Assembly (NCBI RefSeq): GCF_040712315.1
Contig: NC_134015.1
Location: 14,280,945-14,344,944 of the forward strand
Direction of reading: 5' to 3'
DNA: 64,000 nt
Source of the DNA: Castanea sativa
Lineage: Eukaryota > Streptophyta > Magnoliopsida > Fagales > Fagaceae
The position numbers and the translations under genes were made by a program. Below are positions 24,561 through 33,744 of this stretch, piece by piece; the stretch's first letter is position 1; the number at the start of each line of letters is the position of its first letter. The notes beneath the pieces were generated by a model that was not told the DNA's origin, did not search any database, and saw only the letters and a list, made by a program, of their open reading frames with translations.

Positions 24561-27528
24561 AATGCCACGGGCCGAGTTTTAAATAAACATGCTCAGAGGA
24601 AATCGAGTCTATAAGACTCGAAACACGTATAAAACTCGAGTCTCTAAGACTCGAGTTATATGCGTATAAACTACATAATTTATAATAAGATAGTAGTTAA
24701 ACTCGAGTTTATAAACCTCGAGTTTAGGTAGACTTAAAACTCGAGTTTATAAAAACTCTCGAGATCCAGGTGGCATTTTCTCCACCTCGACAAGCCCAAA
24801 GCGAGTATAAAGCGAGTTTTTTGAAACTCGATTTATTATGTAAATCTCGAGTTTCAAAAACTCGAGTTGCTATTTTCCTACATAGTTTCAAACTATGCCT
24901 AACTTACTATATTCATGCATCCACATGCCTAATCTCCACATTCCCCCCTTCCAAAGACTTCCACAAACTTTGAGATAAAAGCATTGAAGAGATTTCAACT
25001 TGAGATTCCTCGGAATCATTTTAAGATTTTTACAGTAAAAGAGACTCCAATATTCAAGCGCTTCAAGAAGTCCAACAGATCGATGAATCTCAACTAAATT
25101 TTCACAATTATTAAGTTCTAGCCGCTTTATGTTTGGGGCAATCACCGATAAGTCAGGCAATTTGGTAATGTTTTCACAAAGAATCGAGATCCATATATTT
25201 CAAAGCTCGTGAGCCGGCACCTCTGCAGGATGGAAAAAAAATCAATAAATATAGCATAAAAATATAATAATTTATAAATAGTAATGGTCATACCTCAAAA
25301 TACTCGTCCAATTTAATGTGGCTTCCTCGGCATTTCTAAGTGCAACAAGTTTTTGAAGATTAACGGTGGCCGGCAAGGAAGGCAAAGGAAACTCATTCCA
25401 ATCAATTAACCTTAACTCATTTAAAAGTATACTTCAAAACATCTTCACAAATTAAAATTACAAACAATCAAGTATTTGAGTTTTTTCATCCTTCCAAAAA
25501 TCTATTTGCATGTTTCTTGGTTGTGGGAAGCACAATGTTATGCCTTCAACTCTTTCTAATCCCTAAATGGACAAAGAATTCACAATAATTACATTATACA
25601 ACAAAATTTACAATTATTAAGTTGTAAACAAAATAAATGTGGATAAAGTTATATTTTCAAAGCATTAAACGGAAAAAAAAAAACAAACAAAGAAATGAGA
25701 AAAATATTCACTACAAAAATACATGTGCTTGGTGAGAAAAAAGAAAAGATAAATCAAAATAATTTATACCTTATCTGGTAGTTCGGAAGCATCATCATAA
25801 CACAATAACCTTTTATGTTTCTTTGATACTTTTGATTCTTGTTCGATAATTTCCAAACCCATTTGTTGTATCAAGTCATGCATCGATAATTTGCCGTCTT
25901 CATCAACAAATATGAGAGACTTATCTTTAAGTATTTCAATATCATAATATGGGTCATAAGAATTGCAACTTTCTAGTATATTCTCGACAAAATCCTTGCC
26001 TAATCCCTTGAGAAAACATGCAAATATCAAGGAAAATATGCCGTTGAGTTTGATCCAATCCATCAGAATTTATTTTGAGTACTTCTAGAATATTTGGATT
26101 AAGAACTCTTTTTGTACTTATCTAATGCACTTTTCCAACAACGTATATCATCTCTTGGATACAAATCGAGCCTATTATTTTCAAAGCTAATGGAAGACCT
26201 TTGGCGTAGCTTATAAATAGGTCTACGAGTTCTCAATAACCTTTCTTAGGCTTGTTTTCTTTGAATGCATGTTGACAAAAGAGCTACTCTAGATTCATGT
26301 TTATCTAATTCCATGAGCCCGTAGTTATAGCAGGTTAAATGATAATCTTCTTGAAGAGTAGATAGTAATTTTTCATCTCTTGTTGTGATAATAATTCTAC
26401 TTCCGTAAGCAAAACGATTGCATTCACTAAGCAAAATCGTTACTTGAATTAATTTGCTCACATCATCAAGAATTATAAGAATTCTTTTGTGCCGAGGCAT
26501 TTCCATTCTCATATTGATTCTTTTAATTGCACCAAGCTCCTTCAAAGTTCCACCTCCTAAGATCTCAGAATAAAGTAACTCTCTTAATTGAAGAAGGCGT
26601 TGTCCATCATTTGTTCTTGAGTTTTCTTTAACATTCTCTAGAAAGATGCTTCCTTCAAAACGATATGCAATTAAGTCATATATAGATTTTGCAATTGTTG
26701 TCTTACCAATTCCAGGAAGGCCATGGATCACTAGCCATACGCACATCATTTGAACCAATATCTAAAAGCAAAACTTATATCCTCCACACGAGAATCTATT
26801 CCAACGGGATATTTAACATCAAATATTTTTGCAGTGACTAATTTAACTCTTGAGATCACTTCAAAAACTTCATTGATAAGAGTAAATCGAGGGTGGCCGC
26901 GGCTGCAAAGCATTAAAAACTTGTTAGAAAATAGAATATAAAGATGAACTAAAATTCAAAATGTTTAGCATGTGTACTATGGCTGAAATATTGTTAATAT
27001 AAGTTAATGGCGAAGTAACTCATGGATCTAAGAACTATTAGTATGAGCTATTTTTTCCTCAAATTTTAAAATCAAATTTTGGCTTTTAGCATGAAGACTC
27101 GTGAAAATCTAGGTTAGGTAAGGAAACAAGCTTTGTGAATATCCACTTCTAATTGGATGTACTCTAGCTTGAATGCATTCATTAAGATATTTTAGGGATC
27201 GAAGTTTGGTAAACATTATATGGGTGTGTAGTGAATCTATAATGGGTCCCAAGACTCTCCATTACATCAAAGTAAAAAAAAAAAACCTAAAATTGTAGAA
27301 TGATAATTGATTTTCTTTTTCAAAGGGAAAAAAATACTTTTGCATTTTTTCACCGAATTCCAAAAAGGCCACAAAATATTAAACCATAGAAATCTAACTC
27401 AATTGAAAACCGTTAAATTGCTTGACAAAAAAAAAAATGTTATGAGCTTTGATGAATAATTATTGATAAGTTAATAAAACCTAAATACAAAAACTTAATA
27501 AGCAATTTTGCATCTAAAAAAAAAATTA

Positions 27529-27533
<5 letters not shown>

Positions 27534-27570
<37 letters not shown>
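27534..27570. repeat. AT dinucleotide microsatellite in TNL intron 1, unit 1
   Basis: An uninterrupted (AT)n tract of about 35 bp in the intron between TIR and NB-ARC exons. The equivalent tract in unit 2 (about 45341-45371) is slightly shorter. Confidence 0.85.
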
Positions 27571-27576
<6 letters not shown>

Positions 27577-27950
27577 AAGATGAATAAATAATATTTAATT
27601 AATATTGAAATATTAAAAAAACCTTAAAAACCTCAAAATATATAGAGCTGTTCAAGTGAGAAAATCTTATAATTAATTGATAAGATAATCAGCTTATAGC
27701 GTGCTTACCTTCCTATCTAGCCTAACTAGCACATTATTAAAAGATATGAACTTTCAAATTTTCAAAAAATAAGGCAAAAAATAAGACTTCGCTTGAGAGT
27801 TGTTTAACGTTAAAATTTTTTGGTGATAACAAAAATAGTGATAGAATGCATACTCTTTTTGTGCAATGCCATCCACCTATATTGCCGGCTTCATGTAGAG
27901 CCATCCTCCATTTTTGCACTTCCATTTTATCCTTGAACTTTGTTTCATGT

Positions 27951-28150
27951 NNNNNNNNNNNNNNNNNNNNNNNNNNNNNNNNNNNNNNNNNNNNNNNNNN
28001 NNNNNNNNNNNNNNNNNNNNNNNNNNNNNNNNNNNNNNNNNNNNNNNNNNNNNNNNNNNNNNNNNNNNNNNNNNNNNNNNNNNNNNNNNNNNNNNNNNNN
28101 NNNNNNNNNNNNNNNNNNNNNNNNNNNNNNNNNNNNNNNNNNNNNNNNNN
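27951..28150. other. Assembly gap (200 N)
   Basis: Exactly 200 N. The left flank ends inside the TIR exon, at the position equivalent to 45750 in unit 2. The right flank starts inside LINE reverse transcriptase. A round length suggests a placeholder of unknown true size. By comparison with units 2 and 3, the rest of the TIR exon and possibly a whole receptor-kinase block could be missing. Confidence 0.95.
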
Positions 28151-28176
28151 CGCACTCATTCGCAATAAGAACCGAG

Positions 28177-28683
28177 TCAAGGATTTGTCTCCCACCCACA
28201 AAGCTCAAAGATCAACTGATCTAAAACCACTCTCAAACGATTTGTCAAAACCTTAGCCAAGATCTTATACATACTTCCCACCAAACTAATAGGTCGGAAA
28301 TCTCTAATATTAGAGGCATCATTCTTTTTAGGAATCAAGGCAATGAAGGTAGAATTGAGAGATTTTTCAAACTTACAATGTTGAAAAAACTCTTCAAAGA
28401 CCGCTAACACGTCTTTCTCCACCACTCTCCAACAATGATGATAGAATGCCATAGTAAACCCATCCGGACCTGGAGCTTTGTCCCCCTCCAAATCACGAAC
28501 GACTTGAAGTATCTCCTCTTTCTCAAACTTCCTTTCAAACCAAACCCTCTCTATATCCCCAATACGGTCAAACACCAAACCCTCCACAAAAGGCCTCCAC
28601 CCCTCCGGTTCCTTGTACAAATTTTTATAAAACTGGATTACCTGATTAGTTACCTCAGATTCCTCCTCAAAAACCACCCCCAT
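28177..28683 (-). pseudogene. LINE ORF2 reverse transcriptase, N-terminal part
   Basis: An open frame with plant LINE RT blocks: DLEGDKAPGPDGFTMAFY, then NSTFIALIPKKNDASNIRDF and RPISLVGSMYKILAKVLTNR. The frame is followed by the gap, so the FADD catalytic block is not seen. Upstream (28684-28924) the coding signal continues in other frames toward the endonuclease, so the ORF is frame-broken. Confidence 0.88.
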
Positions 28684-28924
28684 CCACCTCCAAGGTCCTC
28701 AGATGATTATACCGTGTATGGGAGTTAGCCATTTTATGGAAGAACTTGGTGTTATTATCTCCTTCCTTGATGTATAACATCCTAGATTTTTTTCTTCAGA
28801 AAATTTCCTCCAAGGAAAGAAGATGCTCCACCTGAGACCTCAAAACTGCCCTATGACTTATCTCCCCATCAGTTAGACCAACATCCCCTTCCTTAGCGTC
28901 TAACGTTTTCAACTCCTCCAGTAA

Positions 28925-29815
28925 TTATTTCTTTTGACGCTCTATATTACAAAACTCTCGACGATTCCATTGTACAATGTCCTCTTTCAGAGCCTTTAAT
29001 TTTTTTGCAAACACGAAACTAGGTGTACCTACAAAGGAATGCCTATTCCACCAAGATTGAACCCTATCCACAAACCCCTCCGTCTTCAACCACATATTTT
29101 CAAATCTGAACGGACTTTTCCCCCTTGCCATTCCCCCTGCCTCCAAGAGAATAGGACTGTGATCTGAAATAGGACAGGGTAGAATCCCTTGAATAACATC
29201 TAGGAAATGATCCTCCCAGTCTGGGGTGACCAAAGCTCCATCAATCCTAGACATCGCTGGTTGATCAGTACCACTTGACCATGTATACCTACCTCCTTCC
29301 AAAGGCAAATCAATCAAGTTAAGATCCTCAATAAATTCAGAGAATTTTTCCATAGCCAGGGTCAAACTTGTCGCACCCCTACGCTCACTAGGAAAGCGAA
29401 CAATATTAAAATCCCCCAAGCAGCACCATGGTACCCTCCAATATTGTTGAATACCCACTAACTCATCCCACGTGTAACCCCTCTTGTTATTCTCATTTGG
29501 GCCATAAAACCCTGAACATGCCCATATAAAACTGTCCCCCACCCCTTGCCAATTTACTGAAACTGAGAATGTACCAACCATAACTTCCATCTTATCCAAA
29601 ATACCACCAACATTCCAGTCAGCCTCCAAAACAGCCCAATCCACATAAGGACAGCCCCACAAACTACAAACCAGTTGTCTATTCATTCTAGCAATTTTCG
29701 TCTCTTACAAACAAACAACATCACACTTCCATTCCCGCAACAAATTCTTCACCACAAGACATTTCCGAGGATCATTTACACCTCTAACATTCCACGAAAT
29801 CATTTTTATCTTCAT
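28925..29815 (-). pseudogene. LINE ORF2 endonuclease (EEP family) with a stop at the QETK motif
   Basis: ATG at 29815 starts MKIKMISWNVRG, a normal LINE endonuclease N-terminus. In the catalytic QETK motif the Gln codon is TAA (29707-29705), leaving ETK. Downstream the frame is open to 28925 with GFYGPN, CCLGDFN, RYTWSSG, SRIDGALVT and ISDHSPI, the metal-binding and catalytic blocks of an APE-like endonuclease. About 295 codons cover the whole domain. A single CAA-to-TAA change and a stop at 28925 separate it from RT. It is dead as it stands. Confidence 0.88.
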
Positions 29816-30690
29816 TACCACAAAAAAAAAAAAACCCTACCTACTGACACCAGCACAAAACCAAACCTCTATCTCCTATCATAATTTACCGTAGAGATCA
29901 AGTTTTGCAGCTCTCTACATCCCTTGTGTTTGGACTTAGCCACTTTTTGGCTGCCTATTACTTTCCGGTGTAACACATTGGCTGCCTCCATCTCAATTTC
30001 GAGCCTTTGTAAGAGAGCTCTCATGTCGGATCGTTGATAACCCAACCAAATTACTGAAACCAGGAATTCTTCGTTTCACCCACCCAGAGACATCAAATTT
30101 AGCCTCAATACTCAATACCTGAGTGACCTCCTCCAACTCCGCCAAAGTTGTCAACGCACTCGGAGCAATAATCTGTAAAGGTAAACAATCTGACAATTCT
30201 GCTTCACCAGAGCCCACAGAATTTACACAAAGTCTATGATGGCATGGCATCGAGAGTCACCAACCTCAAATCTTCAGAAATCAGCCCGCCCGACAACCTA
30301 TTTGAGCCCAAAATACTATTCTGGTCAGAGCTATACCAGAAAACCGTATGCTTTAATGCCCTATCACCCTCTAAATCTGCCTTACCCATTGTGATTAGAA
30401 GCTCGTCGGCACGAGTCCCCATAGAAAAAGGCATTCCGCCTCTGCCGAGGTCTCCGCAAGACAACCCACCTTCTCCAGTAACGCCAGTGAGTCACCGGTG
30501 CAAAACCCAGCGGGAGGAGGACACTAACTTGCCACTGGCAGCTTCGCAGGGTGACACACCGTCACGATTTGACCAGCTGAGCACATCGCCGCCGTCGAGA
30601 CATGTTTTTGCACTGTGCCAGCCTCCTCCAGCAGCGCCGGTGACTCCTCGGCGAGAGCTCCACCAGCATATGTGTGATCCGACGTCGTAG
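29816..30690 (-). other. LINE region between ORF1 and ORF2, including a chimeric patch
   Basis: Minus-strand frames of 70-85 codons (30745-30524, 30464-30234, 30250-29993) look like pieces of the C-terminal part of ORF1, without a motif I can name. The plus-strand 148-codon frame at 30244-30690 is an antisense shadow. Positions 30217-30251 match two nearby pieces of the Copia remnant (see findings). Confidence 0.5.
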
Positions 30691-30696
30691 CCTTAG

Positions 30697-30864
30697 GGTC
30701 CATTTGGATAGAACTTATTGCTGAAAACTGAAAATACTGTAGCAAAATAATTTTTAAATGTGTGAATAGTCTTTGCGGGACCCATTTTTAATAAAAAAAA
30801 TTGCTAAAAAAGTACGTAAACGGTGCGCGCACAATACGCGCCTTTGCGCGCTTGTCCCCACAGC

Positions 30865-30895
<31 letters not shown>

Positions 30896-30933
30896 CGTGG
30901 ACGCAGCAAATATAAGCTGGATCCAAACCCTCT
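30697..30933. mobile_element. MITE inserted in the LINE ORF1 region
   Basis: About 237 bp with inverted ends (GGTCCATTTGGATAGAACTTA left; inverted AGAGGGTTTGGATCCAGCTT right) and a 5-bp direct repeat CTTAG (30692-30696 and 30934-30938). It contains CpG-rich GCGCGCACAATACGCGCC and a 30-bp poly-A tract. The family with TTGCTGAAAACTGAAAATAC is common in eudicots, but I cannot assign a superfamily. Confidence 0.6.
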
Positions 30934-30939
30934 CTTAGT

Positions 30940-32127
30940 ATCTAGAGCTTCGTGAGGCTCGCTGGTCCTCTCTGAAGCTTGGGCATCGTGGTATAAAAGT
31001 CTCTGGTCACCCAAGGCTGGGCTCGCCCACTACCATCCTAGATGGGCCAGTGGCCTCTGGAAAGCCCAATTGAGAGATAAACTCCTGGTCTGAACCCAAC
31101 ACAGAGCGACCTTGATGTTGAGCCCGTGAGAGCTCCCTTTGACTCCTAGGAACCCATTTAGAGCTCCTTAAACCCCCTTTAATCACCCCAAAATTTTGAT
31201 AGGCCCGTGACCCACTAGAAGGACCAACCACGTGCTCCCTCTGATTTCTATTTACCCACATAGAATTCTTCAGACCTCCTTTATTAGATTTCCATCCAAC
31301 ACGCCTTATTCCTTCCCCATTCACCTCTACTATCAAGCCTCCTCCTGTCCAGTCAGCTTTCATCGATTCACGCTCTTTTCCATAAGCATGTTTATTCCGA
31401 TTTGAGTTGAAATTCAACAGAGATCTCTTATAATTTCCTACTGTATTTGTCTCTCCAAATTCAAATTCCTCATTAATGCTCCGGGAACCCACATCGCCTC
31501 CTCCAAGGTTCGTCTGACCAGAGAAGTTCACCGGCATTTCTCACAACATCCTCCGCTCAATAACTAGGTTCTGCTTCTTCCCCTTGTTATTCTCTAAAAG
31601 CAAATTCTTTTATCAAGGGTGCTGAGCAGGTTTGGCTGCTGATGCCCACGCACCGTATCGACAAAGGTTTTGAAAGGTAGAACCCCTGAGTTAACCTTAT
31701 GATGTTGAGCTACAAATTTCCCAGACCCACCATTCACATAGTTTTCAGGTTCCAACATCTTCTTTAATCTAACCCAAAAACCCTCCATCCATTCTTTGCT
31801 CTGCCTTCTGGAATAATAATGGACCTCCTAGACCCGCCAACTTTAAACTCAGTCAGTAGTAGGAACAAGCCAAAAGAGTTGGAACTCCGTTGGAGGGTGT
31901 AAGCTAAATCACCTTCCCTGAACGTATAAAAAAAACTTCGTACTGATCCCAACAACAATCTGTTCTATACTCCTCATCAGCCATTGTGCCACAATCTTAC
32001 CCATGAAGACCGACTTCATGAAGTACCTTCTCCGCTCAAAAATCCTTAAAGAAAAATACCGTCCCCCTTCCTCTACCTCCAGTTGAAAAAATTTAGACTC
32101 AATAAAAAAATTGCGTACACCACCCAT
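30940..32127 (-). pseudogene. LINE ORF1 (DUF4283-type), degenerate
   Basis: Minus-strand frames in tandem: 32127-31909 (SKFFQLEVEEGG, FERRRYFMKSVFMGKIVAQW), 31958-31764, 31788-31594, 31537-31007. The first resembles the DUF4283 nucleic-acid-binding domain at the N-terminus of plant L1 ORF1 proteins. The last is basic, Gly/Asn/Arg-rich and repeats a W(V/K).RSQRE motif, typical of the low-complexity C-terminal part. At least three frame breaks. Confidence 0.65.
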
Positions 32128-32281
32128 AATGGAGAAGAGATTCCGATAATATAGAAAAGAAATAGTATTGAGAGAGATCAGAGAGTAAAAACCACAAATT
32201 TGTGACTAATCCGAGGTAGCCAGGCCTCTTCTTCTATGTAAGTTATCTAATGTGTCTACCTTGTATCTTATCATACAACAT

Positions 32282-33406
32282 GGTGCCTGTAATATGTTTG
32301 AAAGTAAATAGGAAATCAGATTTCAATTTCAACAAAAAATCCAAGTAAACTTGGTGAAATCATCAACAAGTACAAGATAGTATTTAAAACTATTGATGAT
32401 TGTATTGGAGCTGGACCACATACATTAGTGTGGATTAATTCTAAAGGTTTAGAAGACTGAAAAATCAGATTTAGCAAAGGTAGTGCCTACAATGCACATC
32501 AGAGTTATTTGCAGTACATGATTTTGAAAGAAAGGGAACTGCTCGAGCAAGAACTTTATGACTAGGGTGTTTTAGTCTGTGATGGCATGGCATCCACTTT
32601 TTGGAAAGAAACCTATTTACAGGATTTACACAAAGTCTAGATGAACCAGGACATGTATTGAGATGTGAAGGTGATGAAGATGCAGTTGATGCTTAGGGTT
32701 TTGAGTAGATTGGATAGACTCCATTTTCACTCAAATTCTGGTAGAATATTTTCCCATCTGAATATCTTGACACTGGAAATTATAGCATCAAAATGACAAT
32801 TGTTACACAAGCATAATTGTGAACTGAGAGTAGATTAGAAGCAATACGAGTCACATGTAACACATTTCTAAGTTGAAAATTATGGTATTTAGTGCTAAGA
32901 GAGGCATTACCTACATGAACCTTCCTCCTCTACCACGGTTATGTGAATTTCTTGCTCGACCTTGATTTCCTCCCGAATTCAGACACATCTGCGCCTGTGA
33001 ATGACTCACATTCTACTTCTGGTTTGATGAGGCATACATTGCCATAGAATGCAAATTTCCTTCGGCATTTTCAATCAGAGTTTTTTCATATGAATTATTA
33101 ACTTCGAGTCTTGATTGCAGAAAAAAAAGTGAGCATACTCCTTAGGCAAGCCTCTGAGGACTATGCAGATTAACTCTTCGTTATCCACTGTAACACCAAC
33201 TGCTAGTAATCAATCTCTTGCAGCTTTAATTCTCTGTAAGAATCCATTGATAGTGTCAGTGCCTTTTTCTATATTTTGTAGTCCAATCTTCATATTCAAG
33301 ATATTAGCCCTCCAAGTTGAAGCAAATCGTTGCTCCGAAGTATTCCAAACTTCTCTAGCATTGTTGATTCCAACCACCAAAGAGAATTCTGAAGGCTCTG
33401 CTACCA
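32282..33406 (-). pseudogene. Copia 5' part with gag, unit 2 copy
   Basis: Colinear with 62410-63563. The gag frame 33406-33210 begins right at the primer-binding site (AEPSEFSLVVGINNAREVW) and runs to KAARD, where a stop replaces the DQLLAVG of unit 3. Gag-derived sequence then continues in broken frames to about 32930. The integrase half beyond 32282 is displaced by the LINE. Confidence 0.8.
33394..33406 (-). promoter_or_regulatory. Copia primer-binding site, unit 2
   Basis: On the minus strand, TGGTAGCAGAGCC directly follows the LTR end. The usual plant site complementary to initiator tRNA-Met is TGGTATCAGAGC, so one base differs. Unit 3 has the same variant (63551-63563). Confidence 0.75.
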
Positions 33407-33744
33407 TGTGAGATTCAACGAAGGAATAGAGAAATTTAAAAGAAAATATCTAAATGATTGTATTAGCTCAGACACTCTGTGTTAGATTCATTTTTATATA
33501 GTCATTTGCACGATTAGAGTCAGTTATAGATCTAACAAACTATTAGAGACTGAAACAGTAATCTTAGAGTTAGTTAGTACAGGTGGATCTCACGTGTTGT
33601 AAGTTAATTAATATCCAAGATTGAAATGGCATTGTTCTCTTAAGTCATTCCTTCATTAAATGAAAACGTGTCGCGTGGCTCTCAGCTTTAGTAGGAATGG
33701 AGTGCTGTTTAGGTTGACTGTCGTTTATCTCTATCTCTATCACA
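33407..33744 (-). repeat. Copia 5' LTR, unit 2
   Basis: 338 bp on the minus strand starting TGTGATAGAGATAGAG and ending GAATCTCACA, with TGTGA/TCACA terminal inverted repeats, immediately before the primer-binding site. A same-length copy is at 63564-63901. No 3' LTR was found in the window. Confidence 0.75.

Larger units (their letters stand above)
20679..24948 (-). mobile_element. MULE inserted in the TNL LRR exon (~4.3 kb)
   Basis: Flanked by a 9-bp direct repeat TTCCAAAGA (20670-20678 and 24949-24957). The unit 2 paralog has the uninterrupted site (AAACTTCCAAAGACTTC, near 42784), so boundaries and target duplication are well supported. Ends form imperfect inverted repeats (CGTAAGTTGGCTGG / inverted GTAAGTTAGGCATAG, then CAACTCGAGTTT). 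Both arms carry arrays of small palindromes of the form TCGAGTTT..AAACTCGA. The interior holds a minus-strand transposase N-terminal fragment, a CT-rich leader with a possible splice donor on each side, an inverted duplication and a tandem repeat. It lacks the catalytic DDE region, so it is non-autonomous now. Confidence 0.85.
18910..27950 (-). pseudogene. TIR-NBS-LRR (TNL) resistance gene, broken unit 1 copy
   Basis: Homologous exon by exon to the open TNL at 41065-46148. Minus-strand pieces: TIR exon 3' end 27950-27854 (the rest lost in the N gap); NB-ARC exon about 26897-25770 (GLPGIGKTT P-loop, LIILDDV kinase-2, IITTRDE RNBS-B, MHDLIQQMG); LRR exon 25562-25294; LRR exon 25222-24949 and 20678-20253, split by a MULE; C-JID and zf-RVT exon about 20155-19365; tail 19364-18910. 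Lesions: MULE insertion in the LRR exon, loss of GLPLA-region frame near 26270-26060, the last exon's acceptor changed from GCAG to GCGA (near 20157), and many 1-nt indels. Many indels are of CTG-to-CTCG type and may be technical. The insertion and the sequence gap alone would prevent a normal protein. Confidence 0.88.
28151..32262 (-). mobile_element. L1-type LINE nested in the unit 2 Copia remnant
   Basis: Minus-strand non-LTR retrotransposon: ORF1 region about 32127-30940 (with a MITE at its end), ORF2 from 29815 with endonuclease then reverse transcriptase, running into the N gap. The 5' side joins Copia sequence at about 32263-32282 (Copia resumes at TGGTGCCTGT). The 3' end and any poly-A or target duplication lie in or beyond the gap. 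Several stops and frameshifts make it inactive. It is distinct in sequence from the LINE fragments at 7850 and 54744. Confidence 0.85.

Noticed and set aside
27737..28256. Frames spanning the N gap
   Set aside because: Unknown bases were read through as X; no evidence that the two sides belong together.
30244..30690. 148-codon plus-strand frame, Pro/Ser-rich
   Set aside because: Antisense to the LINE; GC-rich composition leaves the opposite strand open by chance.
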